64,000 nt of DNA from CAWJLS01 sp963843755 (GCA_963843755.1 CAWJLS010000012.1:186001-250000), one strand, 5' to 3'; shown: positions 17,625-26,779, numbered from the stretch's first letter. The notes: generated by a model from the sequence alone, not told the origin. Numbers and translations are program-made.

Positions 17625-19226
17625 TCAGCTCACCTTCCGAACCGTGGGAGGCAGGGCGACGCCGGCGGCCTGGAAGGCCTTGCCGGCCGAGCCCGGGGCC
17701 TCGGAGCGCAGGACGAAGCGGGTGCCCTTCTTCTCCACCTCGATCTCCTCGACCTGGTCGAGGTCGCGGAGGACGGAGGCCCATTCGAAGCTCTCGCCGC
17801 GCTCGGCGAGGCGGCTCTCGAGCTCGAAGCGCAGGCGCAGAGCCAGAAACGAGCAGAAGACGTGGCCGCGGATCGTCTCGTCGAGGCGGTGCCAGATCGG
17901 GCGGGTCTCGAGCAACGATTTCATGGTGCGGAAGATCTCCTCGACCGTCCAGAGCTGCTTGTAGGCCCAGGCGACGTCGGCCGCATCGAGGTCGGTGGTG
18001 GTGCGCAGCACCCACTTGCCGTCGTAGCGCCGGTCGTGCTCGATCTTGCCTGGATCGATCTGGAAGCCCTTCCCCTTGGCGGAGAGGTAGCGCCGGAAGC
18101 CGCGGTTTCCGACCAGCGATGTCGCGCCGCCGTGGAGCTTGTTCTCGAGGGCGGCGAGGATCGCCTCCCGGTCGGCGGCGTCCTTCCTCGCTTGCTCCTC
18201 GTTACGGCAGACGATGTAGCGCCGCTCGTCGACCCACACCTCCTTGACCTCGAGCGGCGAGGGGTCCTTGGCTCTCTTGCGCGGTCCCACGACTTGGCGG
18301 AAGGGCCCGCCTCGGCCGAGGACCTCGTCACGCACTTCCTTCTGGCTCCGCATCCGGGCGCCGACGATGTAGTCCCAGCCCTCGGCCTCCAGGGCTTGGA
18401 GAGTCTTGGCCTGGATCATCCCCCGGTCGGCGATCAAGCAGACGCGGCCGATGCCGAAGCGCGTCCGGAGCCGCTTGGCCACCGGCACGAGCGTCGTCAC
18501 GTCGCTCGTGTTGCCGGGCCACAGCTCGCACGAGATCGGCCGACCCTCCTGGTCGAGGACCATCCCCACGACCATTTGCTTCAGGTCCGGCCGATGATCC
18601 TTGCTGTGACCGCGCTGGCCGAGGCTCTGGCCACCCTCACCCTCGAAGTAGATCGAGGTCGTGTCGAAGAAGACGAGCTGGAGCGAGGAGAAGAGATCCC
18701 GGTCCCGCGCGAAGAGGGCCTCCTCGATGCGGTCTTTGGTGCAGCGGGGGGCGAGCGCTCCGGCGGGGGTCTCCTCGGCCAGCGGCTCGCCCAGCCAGGC
18801 CATGGCCCGGTAGGCGTGGTGGAGCTCCAGGCCCTCGACGCCGTCGATCCCGTAGGCCCGGCGCCACTCGACACCGCCGCGGTCGGAGCCGGGAGCCACC
18901 AGGCGGTGGAGCACCTCGAGGAAGATCGCCCGCTCGACGGGAAACTCGAAGGCGCGCTCGGCGAGGAGCTTCCGGATCACCTCGGCACAGCCCGTCTCGT
19001 GCCAGAGCCGCTCGAAGACCTTCGGTGGGCCGATCCGTCGAGAGGCACTCGTGGCGAGCTCGCCCCGGCGGACTTCCGAGAGCACCAGCATCGACTCGGC
19101 GAAGCGACCACCGGACTCGAGGAGGACCTCCAGGCGCCCCTCTGCCAAGGCCGGAAGCCGGAACCGGATGAGGGTGGAACCAGGGAGAGAGGAGTGAAAG
19201 AGGGAACGCCTTGACGAACGAACCAC
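17625..19226 (-). CDS. IS1634-type (IS4 superfamily) DDE transposase
   Basis: This encodes 533 residues, a normal length for IS1634-type transposases. The DDE catalytic residues are visible in context: FFDTTSIYFEGEG (first Asp), LIADRGMIQ (second Asp) and YKQLWTVEEIFRTMKS (Glu). Family hallmarks QRGHSKDHRPDLKQMVVGM and WPGNTSDVTTL are present. The first 50 residues are unlike usual family N-termini and are partly encoded in a duplicated flanking segment (19213-19319), so the true start may be internal. I could not find matching terminal inverted repeats on the two sides, so the boundaries of the element remain undefined and it may be an immobile relic with an intact gene. Confidence 0.88.
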   Translation of the reverse strand: MVRSSRRSLFHSSLPGSTLIRFRLPALAEGRLEVLLESGGRFAESMLVLSEVRRGELATSASRRIGPPKVFERLWHETGCAEVIRKLLAERAFEFPVERAIFLEVLHRLVAPGSDRGGVEWRRAYGIDGVEGLELHHAYRAMAWLGEPLAEETPAGALAPRCTKDRIEEALFARDRDLFSSLQLVFFDTTSIYFEGEGGQSLGQRGHSKDHRPDLKQMVVGMVLDQEGRPISCELWPGNTSDVTTLVPVAKRLRTRFGIGRVCLIADRGMIQAKTLQALEAEGWDYIVGARMRSQKEVRDEVLGRGGPFRQVVGPRKRAKDPSPLEVKEVWVDERRYIVCRNEEQARKDAADREAILAALENKLHGGATSLVGNRGFRRYLSAKGKGFQIDPGKIEHDRRYDGKWVLRTTTDLDAADVAWAYKQLWTVEEIFRTMKSLLETRPIWHRLDETIRGHVFCSFLALRLRFELESRLAERGESFEWASVLRDLDQVEEIEVEKKGTRFVLRSEAPGSAGKAFQAAGVALPPTVRKVS

Positions 19227-19319
19227 ACGGGGAGCGGTCTGGGAAGGTCGAGTCTATGAGGTCGAGTCAATAGGGACGACATCCCGACGAACGATCCGCA
19301 CGGGGAGCGGGTCGGGAGG
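19213..19319. repeat. Imperfect direct repeat at the transposase 5' end
   Basis: Two copies of a 34-35 base segment, at 19213-19247 and 19286-19319, share GACGAACGA, then CACGGGGAGCGG and a GGGA(A)GG end; about 30 positions match. Between them lies a short tandem GGTCGAGTC (19246 and 19260). The first copy overlaps the annotated start of the transposase. Confidence 0.6.
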
Positions 19320-19462
19320 CCCGTGCCGGAGGGCGTCGAGGACCGCGCTCGCGGAAGCTCCGGAGCCGGCAGCCAGGCCCGGCGCGGGCCGAGCCGAGGC
19401 GAGCGCAAAGCTCCCAACCGTCCAGTTCGCTCGCCGTCCCGGAGGCCGGGCCTCCCGTCCCG

Positions 19463-19498
19463 CTCCCGGCAGACTCCCCGCTCCCGGCAGACTCCCCG
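19463..19498. repeat. Two perfect tandem copies of an 18-bp unit
   Basis: The unit CTCCCGGCAGACTCCCCG occurs at 19463-19480 and 19481-19498, just past the stop of murB. It is probably slippage-prone intergenic sequence with no evident function. Confidence 0.85.
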
Positions 19499-19502
19499 CC
19501 GC

Positions 19503-20693
19503 TCAACCCCCCAGCGGGTCCCCCTCCCCGGAGCCCAGGAACACCGGCTCCGGCCGCAGCCGCACCCCGAACCGATCGTGCACGCGCCCGCGAATCTCCC
19601 GCGCCAGGGCGAGGAGGTCGGCGGTCGTCCCGCCGCCGTGGTGGACGAGGGCCAGGGCATGGCGGCTGGAGATCCCCACCGGTCCCCGGCGCTCGCCCTT
19701 GCGAAAGCCCGCCGCCTCGATCAGCCAGCCGGCCGAGAGCTTGCGCTCGTCCTCTCCACCGGCCGGGAAGCTCGGCACCGCCGCCGGATCGTCCACGACA
19801 CCGAGAGCGGCCGCCCGCTCGGCGATGCGCGCGGCCTCGGCCGCCGGCACCACCGGGTTGACGAAGAAGCTGCCCACGCTCCGCTGATCTCGCCGGTTCT
19901 GGTCGCCGGGATCGAGGACCATCGACTTCGACCGCCGGAGGGCTAGCACGGCCTCGCGCACGCGCCGCAGATCCGGCGGCCGGGCCTCGTCGCCCTGCTC
20001 GCTCCTGTCGCCTTCCTCACCCCGCCCGGCCACCGCCCGCGCCAGCTCCGGATAGCGCAGCACCGGCGCGCCGCCGGGAGTCAGCAGGAAGGTGACCGCG
20101 AGCACGACGAAACGCCCCGGGTGGCGGCGGAACCGGCTGTCCCGGTAGCCGAAGCCACAGGCGCTCGCCGGCAGGGTGCGCACCTCCAGGCCCTTCCCGT
20201 CGCCCAGATCGTGGCGGTCGAGCACGCGCACCGACTCCAGCACGTCCGCCACCTCCTGGCCGTAGGCGCCGACGTTCTGGATTGGCGCGGCGCCGACCGT
20301 CCCCGGGATGCCCGACAGGCACTCGAGCCCGGCCAGCCCGTCGGCGACGGTGGCCGCCACCAGGGCATCCCACGGCTCCCCGGCGGCGGCGGTGACCCGG
20401 ACCCGGTCTCCGGGCCCCTCTCCTGTCCCCTCTCTTGTCTGGGCGCGCTCGACGCCGCGCAGGCGGAGCTGGATCACCAGGGCGTCGACGCCTGCGTCCG
20501 CGACGACCACGTTCGAGCCGCCGCCGAGCACCACCGCGTCGATCCGCTCGGTGGCCGCCCAGCGGAGCGCCGCGACCACCTCCTCGGCCCGTTCGGCCTC
20601 GAGCAGCCAACGGGCCGGCCCGCCCAGACCGAGGGTGGTGCGCGGGGCCAGGGGCACGTGCTCTCGGAGGCTGGCTGGGGGGGAGGAGGGCAT
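19503..20693 (-). CDS. murB: UDP-N-acetylenolpyruvoylglucosamine reductase
   Basis: MurB reduces the enolpyruvyl group of UDP-GlcNAc-enolpyruvate with NADPH and FAD, giving UDP-N-acetylmuramate in the cytoplasmic phase of peptidoglycan synthesis. The FAD-binding part shows TTLGLGGPARWLLEA, VLGGGSNVVV and CLSGIPGTVGAAPIQNVGAYGQE. The C-terminal substrate domain has QRSVGSFFVNPVV, with the catalytic Ser of type I MurB proteins, and AGWLIEAAGFRKGERRG. At 396 aa it is longer than usual because of loops near residues 85-95 and 225-245 rich in Gly, Glu and Asp. It is divergent from the methionine methyltransferase gene and not in an mur/fts cluster within this window. Confidence 0.95.
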   Translation of the reverse strand: MPSSPPASLREHVPLAPRTTLGLGGPARWLLEAERAEEVVAALRWAATERIDAVVLGGGSNVVVADAGVDALVIQLRLRGVERAQTREGTGEGPGDRVRVTAAAGEPWDALVAATVADGLAGLECLSGIPGTVGAAPIQNVGAYGQEVADVLESVRVLDRHDLGDGKGLEVRTLPASACGFGYRDSRFRRHPGRFVVLAVTFLLTPGGAPVLRYPELARAVAGRGEEGDRSEQGDEARPPDLRRVREAVLALRRSKSMVLDPGDQNRRDQRSVGSFFVNPVVPAAEAARIAERAAALGVVDDPAAVPSFPAGGEDERKLSAGWLIEAAGFRKGERRGPVGISSRHALALVHHGGGTTADLLALAREIRGRVHDRFGVRLRPEPVFLGSGEGDPLGG

Positions 20694-20721
20694 GGCGGAA
20701 CGGAAGCGCTCGAAGGAACGC

Positions 20722-20727
20722 TAGGAT
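20722..20727 (+). promoter_or_regulatory. -10-like TAGGAT close to the methyltransferase start
   Basis: TAGGAT lies 9 bases before the ATG at 20737, with no ribosome binding site between. If it is a -10 element, transcription would begin within a few bases of the ATG. No strong -35 is evident. Confidence 0.4.
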
Positions 20728-20736
20728 ACCTCTCCC

Positions 20737-23700
20737 ATGACCACACGAACCGCCGCTGACGCCGCCGCCGGCACCGACGCCTTCCTCGACCGTTGCCGCC
20801 GCGGGAGCGGCGAGGCCTACGAGGCTTTCAAGGAGCTGCTGGCGCGGCTCGACCGACCGCAGGCGCCCGACGAGCGCGCCAGCGCCCGCCGGCTGCTGGG
20901 CGCGGTGATCGCGCGGCTGTTCGACTCCGGCGGACCGGATGCCCAGCAGGACGCCTTCCACGTGGCCGTGCGACGCCTGCCGGCCGGCGTCGGGGTCGGG
21001 TCCTCCGCCGAAGCGCCGGACGACCTCACCCTGCTCCAGCTCCCCGGCGTCTTCGCTCCCGAGGAGTGGTCCTACACCTTTTTCGAAGGCCTGGCCCGCT
21101 ACCCGGCCGGCGAGCTCGAGGGCCTGACGGTCGCCGAGCTCGGCTGCGGCAACGGCTGGATCAGCCTGGCGCTGGCCCGCCGCTCCCTGCCGCGCACGGT
21201 CTACGCCCTCGACATCAACCCCCGGGCGGTCGCCTGTGCCCGGCTCAACCTCTACCTGAACGGCCTGGACGACGACGGCGCGCCGGTGCTCGACGCCTCC
21301 GGCCGGAGCCTGCTCGACCGGGTCGAGGTGGCCCAGTCCGACCTGCTCGCCTGGTGCCTGGAGCGCGGCGTCCGCCTCGACCGGGTGGTCGGCTGCATCC
21401 CCCAGGTGCTCCGCCCCGACTTCGAGACCACCTTGGAGGCGGTCTCCGAGACGGCGAGCGACGAGTTCCTCTACTCGCTGTCGAACTACACCGGCAAGCA
21501 GGGGTACGTGGAGGACCAGTTCGGCCTCGGCCTGATCGCCCGGGCGGTCGAGGAGTCGGTCGAGCTGCTGCGGCCGGCCGGCCGGATGGTCTTCAACCTG
21601 GGCGGCCGCCCCGGGCGCGGGGTGCTTCGGCGCCTGTTCGAACGCCGCGGCGTGGAGGTGCGCGAGCTGTGGTCGACGACCATCGGCCAGGCCGGCGACA
21701 CCGACATCCTGCCCCTGGTGGAGATCGAGCAGTCGACACCCCACCGGTTCGAGTTCTACCTCGGCCAGCAGGCCGACGAGCCGGTCTCGGCGACCACCGC
21801 CCAGGCCTACCTGCGGGCCGGCGGCGAGATCAGTCATGCGCTCACCGTCTTCGAGGGGCGGGTGCGGTTCGCGGCGTCGACCCGGCGGATCCTGCACCGG
21901 GCGGCCTCCGCCGGGTTCGACGACGCCCGGAGCGCCCTCGACCTGGACTACCCGGACGAGGCCCAGGCGGAGGAGAAGACCGCTTTCCTGGCGCAGCTCG
22001 CCGAGGATCTGGCCGAGCGCCGTGCGTTCCCCTACGGCGCGGCGGCCGGATCGCGGCGGCTGCGGCGCCACCTGGCCGAGTACCTCCGGCGCTACTTCGG
22101 CGTCGCCCCCGGCGGCGACGGCGCCCGGAGGCTGCTGATCGCCCCCTCGCGGGAGGCGGTGGTGGCCAACCTGCTCGACCTCTACCGGCCGGCGCTGGCG
22201 GTGATCGACCCGGAGATCGCCCGCCACCTGCCCGGGCGCGATCACGAGGCGAGCCGTCCCGCCACGACGCCGGGCTCCGGCGCCCCCCGGATCGTCGAAG
22301 GGGTCCGCCGCACCGACCTGACCTGCCGGCTGATCGAGGCGCTCCGCCCGGGGCTGGTGGTGGCGGTCCTGGCCGACTTCGAGGCCCGCTCGACCGCCGC
22401 CTTCGACCGCCTGGTGGAGACCGCCGAGCGGCTCGGCTGCCGGCTGGTGGTCGACATCTCCCCCAGCTTCGAGCTCTCCAGCACGCCGGCGCCCAACGGG
22501 GTGCTGCGCAGCCTGTCGGAGGCGGCGCTGCCGGCCCACGCGGCCGTCCTGTGCGGCCTGGTCAAGAACCGGGTCTACCGGGATCTCGAGGTCTCCTTCC
22601 TGCTGGCGGAGGACCGCGAGCTGCTCGACGCCCTCGACGGCATGGCCGAGGTCACCTACAGCCGCACGCCGGTGCTCGCCCAGCGCTACTACGACGTCCT
22701 GGTCGACGAGCTGCTGTCGTTCCGGCTGCCGCGGCAGATGCCGAACCGGCCGGCCGCCGGAATGCACGCGCCGCACGAGGAGGCCGGTGTCGGCGACGGC
22801 GGCGGCGGCGGCGAGCACACCCTCACGCGTCCGCCCTCCGCCCCGGAAAGCCGGTGGCCGCCGCTCGCCCCGCCCGCCCGGCGCGCGTTCGGCCACCCGG
22901 CGATGGTCGCCGAGCGCCTGCCGATCGACGAGCGGACGATCCGCCTCGACTACGGCGAGAACACCCTGGACGCCCCCGACCTGGTGCGCGAGAGCCTGTT
23001 CGAGAGCTTCTCCCGCCAGCACCTGGCGCCGGCCGAGCTCGACCCGGCGCCGGAGATCGCCGCCCTGCTGGAGGCGCGCTTCGGCCTGCCCGACGTCCGG
23101 CGCGAGGGCGGACGGATCGCCTGCGGCCTCGGCGTCGCCGACCTGTTCGCCGCCCTGCTCCGCGGCACCGGCATCGGAGCCGGCGGCACGGTGCTCTTCC
23201 CCGCCGGCTCCTACGGCTTCTTCGTCGCCGCGGTCGAGCTCTTCGGCGGCCGGCCGGCGGTGATCGAGACGGCGCGCGAGAACCGGTTCAAGATCACGCC
23301 AGCCGCCCTCGACGCGGCGCTCGACCGGGAGCTCCGGGCGGCCGCCGGCGGCCCGGTGTGGCTCTTCCTGAACGGTCCGATCGTCAACCCGACCGGCGCG
23401 ATCTACTCCGACGGCGAGATCGCGGAGATCCTGGCCGTGGCCGGCGCCCGCGGCGTACCGTTGATCCTCGACACGATCTTCGCCGGCCTGGAGATCGCGC
23501 CGGCCGGCGGAGGCCCGCGTGAAAATGGTGAAGACAGTGAGAACGGTCAGGGCCGCCGGGGCGGCGGCGGGTGGGGCGCGGCCCTCCGCGGAACCGGCGC
23601 GGAGGTGGTGGTGCTGGGCGGGATCTCGAAGGAGCTCGCCGCCGGCGGCCTGCGGTTCGGCTGGGCGGCGGCGACCGCTCCGGACCTCGGCGCCGCCCTC

Positions 23701-24180
23701 GAAGCCGGCGGACCGACCCCGCCCCACGGCACGATCCGGTTCGCGGTCAAGCGCATGCTCGCCCGGGTGACGGCGGCGGCCCGTCCGGACGGAGGGAGGA
23801 GCCGGACCGACGCGGCCCAGCTCGAGGGCCAGCGCCGGCATCTCGAAGAGCGCGCGGAGCGGCTGGCCCGAGAGCTCGTGGCCTGCGGCTGGGAGGTGCT
23901 GCCGCCCGCCGGCGGGCTGTTCCTGGTCGCCCGCCCCGCCGCCTACCTGGGGCGGACGGTCGAGGTCCCCACCGCGGACGGCCCGACCACCCTCACCCTC
24001 GACGGCCAGAGCGTCGCCGACGCCCTGTTCTGGAGCGAGCGGCTGATGATCAACGGCGCCACCTGGACCGGCATCCCCGCATGGTGCCGGTTCGTCTTCG
24101 CGGTCGAGGACGAGGAGCTGGAGGAGGCCGTGCGGCGGCTGCGGAGCTTCGCCCGCCGCACTGGGGTCGCCGGGAACTAG
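20737..24180 (+). CDS. Plant-like methionine S-methyltransferase (methyltransferase-aminotransferase fusion)
   Basis: This 1147-aa protein has the two-part layout of plant methionine S-methyltransferase (EC 2.1.1.12, about 1090 aa), which makes S-methylmethionine from methionine and S-adenosylmethionine. The N-terminal methyltransferase (about 100-350) has motif I VAELGCGNG at 132-140 and GCIPQV at 219-224. It also has plant-MMT-like segments: EFLYSLSNYTGKQGYVEDQF, FGLGLIARAVEE, LFERRGVEVRELW and DTDILPLVEIEQSTPHRFEF. The C-terminal fold-type-I aminotransferase-like domain (about 725-1140) starts with LPIDERTIRLDYGENTLDAP and keeps Asn884 (NPTG), Asp912 and a candidate PLP lysine, Lys965 (GGISKEL). 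A Gly-rich linker lies near 688. Bacterial MmtN enzymes of DMSP synthesis match only the N-terminal part. The activity is inferred; no SMM-using enzyme is in this window. Confidence 0.9.
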   Translation: MTTRTAADAAAGTDAFLDRCRRGSGEAYEAFKELLARLDRPQAPDERASARRLLGAVIARLFDSGGPDAQQDAFHVAVRRLPAGVGVGSSAEAPDDLTLLQLPGVFAPEEWSYTFFEGLARYPAGELEGLTVAELGCGNGWISLALARRSLPRTVYALDINPRAVACARLNLYLNGLDDDGAPVLDASGRSLLDRVEVAQSDLLAWCLERGVRLDRVVGCIPQVLRPDFETTLEAVSETASDEFLYSLSNYTGKQGYVEDQFGLGLIARAVEESVELLRPAGRMVFNLGGRPGRGVLRRLFERRGVEVRELWSTTIGQAGDTDILPLVEIEQSTPHRFEFYLGQQADEPVSATTAQAYLRAGGEISHALTVFEGRVRFAASTRRILHRAASAGFDDARSALDLDYPDEAQAEEKTAFLAQLAEDLAERRAFPYGAAAGSRRLRRHLAEYLRRYFGVAPGGDGARRLLIAPSREAVVANLLDLYRPALAVIDPEIARHLPGRDHEASRPATTPGSGAPRIVEGVRRTDLTCRLIEALRPGLVVAVLADFEARSTAAFDRLVETAERLGCRLVVDISPSFELSSTPAPNGVLRSLSEAALPAHAAVLCGLVKNRVYRDLEVSFLLAEDRELLDALDGMAEVTYSRTPVLAQRYYDVLVDELLSFRLPRQMPNRPAAGMHAPHEEAGVGDGGGGGEHTLTRPPSAPESRWPPLAPPARRAFGHPAMVAERLPIDERTIRLDYGENTLDAPDLVRESLFESFSRQHLAPAELDPAPEIAALLEARFGLPDVRREGGRIACGLGVADLFAALLRGTGIGAGGTVLFPAGSYGFFVAAVELFGGRPAVIETARENRFKITPAALDAALDRELRAAAGGPVWLFLNGPIVNPTGAIYSDGEIAEILAVAGARGVPLILDTIFAGLEIAPAGGGPRENGEDSENGQGRRGGGGWGAALRGTGAEVVVLGGISKELAAGGLRFGWAAATAPDLGAALEAGGPTPPHGTIRFAVKRMLARVTAAARPDGGRSRTDAAQLEGQRRHLEERAERLARELVACGWEVLPPAGGLFLVARPAAYLGRTVEVPTADGPTTLTLDGQSVADALFWSERLMINGATWTGIPAWCRFVFAVEDEELEEAVRRLRSFARRTGVAGN

Positions 24181-24228
24181 TCCGCCGAGCCAGAGCCGAC
24201 GAGCGCTCCCGGGCGGAGGCGATCCAGG

Positions 24229-24987
24229 CTACTGCCGCTTGCCCTCGTCCTCCTGCACCTCGCCGGTCATTGGCACGAAGCGCACCGGCGCGATCCGCCG
24301 GCTCTCGATGCCGTCCTCGGTCTTGACGATCAGGCGCAGGTCCTGGAGGAAGTCGCCCACGGGCACCACCATCCGGCCGCCCACCTTGAGCTGGTCGATC
24401 AGCGGCTGCGGCGGCCGGGGCGGCGCCGCGGTCAGGATGATGGCGTCGAACGGCGCCTTCTCGGGCCAGCCCTTGTAGCCGTCGCCGATGCGCACGTGGA
24501 CGTTGTGGAAGCCGAGCGCGTCGAGAATGGTCGCCGCCTTGCGCCCCAGCGGCTCGATGATCTCGATCGTGTAGACCTCGCCAGCGACCCGTGAAAGCAC
24601 CGCCGAGTGGTAGCCCGAGCCGGTGCCGATCTCGAGCACTTTTTCCGGCCCCCGCAGGTCGAGCAGCTCGGTCATCAGGGCGACGATGTAGGGCTGGGAG
24701 ATGGTCTGGCCGAAGTCGATCGGCAGCGGGTGGTCGGCGTAGGCCTCGTCGCGGACCGCGTCGGGCACGAACAGGTGGCGAGGAATCGAGTCCATGGCGG
24801 AGATGACCTCCGGCTGGGTGATGCCGCGCGCGACGATCTGCTCCTCGACCATCTGGTGGCGCTGCTCGGCCCAGTCCGGCCCTTTCGCCGGCCCGCCCCC
24901 CTGGGCGGAGACGGGGGGCGCCGGCGCCGTGGCCCCCAGCAGGGCGCCGAGCAGACCGGCCAGCACCAGCCGTGCGCCGTTGCTCAC
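24229..24987 (-). CDS. pcm: Exported protein-L-isoaspartate O-methyltransferase
   Basis: This enzyme methylates isoaspartyl residues formed by protein ageing, using S-adenosylmethionine. Family features are the opening helix MVEEQIVARGI, DSIPRHLFVPDAVRDEAYAD, ISQPYIVALMTELL and the SAM-binding loop VLEIGTGSGYHSAVLS, with GGRMVVPVG near the end. Unusually, residues 1-29 form a signal peptide (LVLAGLLGALLGATAPAPPVSA), so this copy probably acts in the periplasm. That raises the question of SAM supply there. It starts with GTG and overlaps the upstream amidohydrolase stop by 4 bases (GTGA), so the two are translationally coupled. The length of 252 aa fits the family plus a signal. Confidence 0.92.
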   Translation of the reverse strand: MSNGARLVLAGLLGALLGATAPAPPVSAQGGGPAKGPDWAEQRHQMVEEQIVARGITQPEVISAMDSIPRHLFVPDAVRDEAYADHPLPIDFGQTISQPYIVALMTELLDLRGPEKVLEIGTGSGYHSAVLSRVAGEVYTIEIIEPLGRKAATILDALGFHNVHVRIGDGYKGWPEKAPFDAIILTAAPPRPPQPLIDQLKVGGRMVVPVGDFLQDLRLIVKTEDGIESRRIAPVRFVPMTGEVQEDEGKRQ

Positions 24988-26681
24988 CGGCCCCCCTCGC
25001 CCCGGTAGACGATCGCGCCGTCAACCAAAGTGTAGTCGATCGGCACCTCCGGGATCTCCCGCGCCGGCACGGTCATGAGGTCGCGGCCGAACACCACCAG
25101 GTCCGCCCGCTTGCCGACATCGAGCGACCCGATCTGGTCGTCGAGGAAGAGCGACCAGGCGGCGTCGAGGGTGAAGCCGCGGAGCGCCTCCTCCCGGGTC
25201 AGGCGCTGGTCCGGGTACCAGCCGCCCGGCGGCTGCCCGTCCAGATCCTGGCGGGTGACCGCGGCGTAGAGGCCGAGCCGCGGGTCGGCCGGCTCGACAG
25301 GGAAGTCGCTGCCCAGCGCCAGGCGGCCGCCGGCGTCGAGCGCCGTGCGCCAGGCGTAGGCGCCCTCGAGCCGCCGGGCGCCGACCCGCTCGCCCGCCCA
25401 GTCCATGTCCGAGGTGGCGTGGCGTGGCTGGTAGGAGAAGACGATGCCGAGGCGGGCGCAGCGCGTGATGTCCTGGGGGCGCATGACTTGCGCGTGCTCC
25501 AGGCGGAAGCGCACCTCCGGGCGGGGCTTGCCGTCGAACGCGGCCTCCATGCCGTCGAGGGTGATGAGGTTCGCCCGGTCGCCGATAGCGTGGACGGCGA
25601 CCTGGAAGCCGGCCGCGAGCGCCCGCCGCCCGACCTCCTCGATGTGGTCCTCGCCGGTGATCAGCAGCCCGAGGTTGCCGGGGTCGTCGGAGTAGGGCTC
25701 GATCAGCGCCGCGCCCCGGCTGCCCAGGGCCCCGTCGGCGTAGAGCTTGATCCCCCGCACCGTCACCCGCCGGTCGGGATCGATCTCCGGCCCGGAGGCG
25801 AACCAGCGGTCGAGCAGCTCCGGCCGGTCGGCGACGAACAGCGCCGCCCGTACCGGCAGGTCGCCCGCATCTCGCAGGGCCCGGTAGTCGCCGATGGTGT
25901 CGTCGCCGACCCCCATGTCGGTCACCGTGGTCAGGCCGACGGCGACCACGTGGTGGGCGGCGAGCTCAAGCTCCCGGCGGCGTTCGTCCGGCCCCGGCTC
26001 CGGGATGCGGCCCGCGGCGCGGGTCATGGCCTGGTCGACCAGCACGCCGGTCGGCCGCCCCTGGTCGTCGCGGAGCAGCCGACCGCCGGAGGGATCTTCG
26101 GTGGCGGCGTCGATGCCGAGCAGATCCATCGCCCGGGCGTTGAGCAGGGCGGCGTGGCCGTCGATCCGGGTGAGCCAGACGGGGTGGTCCGGGACGGCCG
26201 CGGACAGGGCCTGGTGGGTCGGGAACGACTTGTCCGCCCAGGTCGTCTGGTCCCAGCCGCGCCCCCGGACCCAGACGCCGTCCTCGGCCGTGGCCGCCGC
26301 CTCCTTCACCCGCCGGATCACCTCGTCGTAGCTGCCGGCGCCCACCAGGTCGACCTGCACCAGGGCGGCCCCCAGCCCGGACAGGTGGGAGTGGGCGTCG
26401 ATCAGCCCCGGCGTGACGGTGCGCCCGGCGAGATCGATCGTCTCGGTCTCGTCGCCGGCCAGGGCCATGGCACCGGCGTCGTCCCCGAGGTAGGAGATGC
26501 GGCCGTCGCGGATCGCCAGGCTCCCTTCGACGGCGCCGGGCGAGGAGACCGGGTAGAACCGGCCGTGACGCAAAATGAGGTCGGCCCCGTCCTCGGGGTC
26601 GGATGCCCTGGCTTGAAGGGCGGGAGTGGCCAAGCTCGCGAGCAGGAGGGCGAGGAGCAACGTCTTCGTGGTCTGCATCAT
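24984..26681 (-). CDS. Secreted amidohydrolase family 3 (YtcJ-like) metal-dependent hydrolase
   Basis: This encodes 565 residues from a double ATG at 26681 that begins a signal peptide (MMQTTKTLLLALLLASLATPALQARA). The family fold is evident: VTPGLIDAHSHLSGLG carries the metal-binding HxH, FQVAVHAIGDRANLITLDGME and VRFRLEHAQVMRPQD carry further His ligands, and LALGSDFPVEP carries the catalytic Asp. The end has GSLDVGKRADLVVFGRD, typical of amidohydrolases. These enzymes hydrolyse N-acyl or amide bonds of varied substrates; the substrate here is unknown. It is coupled to the exported isoaspartyl methyltransferase, so both may act outside the cytoplasm on peptides or modified amino acids. Confidence 0.92.
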   Translation of the reverse strand: MMQTTKTLLLALLLASLATPALQARASDPEDGADLILRHGRFYPVSSPGAVEGSLAIRDGRISYLGDDAGAMALAGDETETIDLAGRTVTPGLIDAHSHLSGLGAALVQVDLVGAGSYDEVIRRVKEAAATAEDGVWVRGRGWDQTTWADKSFPTHQALSAAVPDHPVWLTRIDGHAALLNARAMDLLGIDAATEDPSGGRLLRDDQGRPTGVLVDQAMTRAAGRIPEPGPDERRRELELAAHHVVAVGLTTVTDMGVGDDTIGDYRALRDAGDLPVRAALFVADRPELLDRWFASGPEIDPDRRVTVRGIKLYADGALGSRGAALIEPYSDDPGNLGLLITGEDHIEEVGRRALAAGFQVAVHAIGDRANLITLDGMEAAFDGKPRPEVRFRLEHAQVMRPQDITRCARLGIVFSYQPRHATSDMDWAGERVGARRLEGAYAWRTALDAGGRLALGSDFPVEPADPRLGLYAAVTRQDLDGQPPGGWYPDQRLTREEALRGFTLDAAWSLFLDDQIGSLDVGKRADLVVFGRDLMTVPAREIPEVPIDYTLVDGAIVYRGEGGR

Positions 26682-26779
26682 CTGTGGCCCTTTCGGCGGG
26701 CCATTCTCGCAAGGGAGGGGTGCAATCCACAAGCCACGTGGCCGGCGGCCGCCCGAGACCTCACCGCCGCGCCCCTTGG

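Noticed and set aside
17500..19330. Terminal inverted repeats of the IS1634-type element
   Set aside because: I compared both flanks by eye and found no convincing matching ends, so no element boundaries are given.
24181..24228. Short TCCGCC/GGCGGA hairpin between the methyltransferase and pcm genes
   Set aside because: Six pairs with a long loop in GC-rich DNA is expected by chance.
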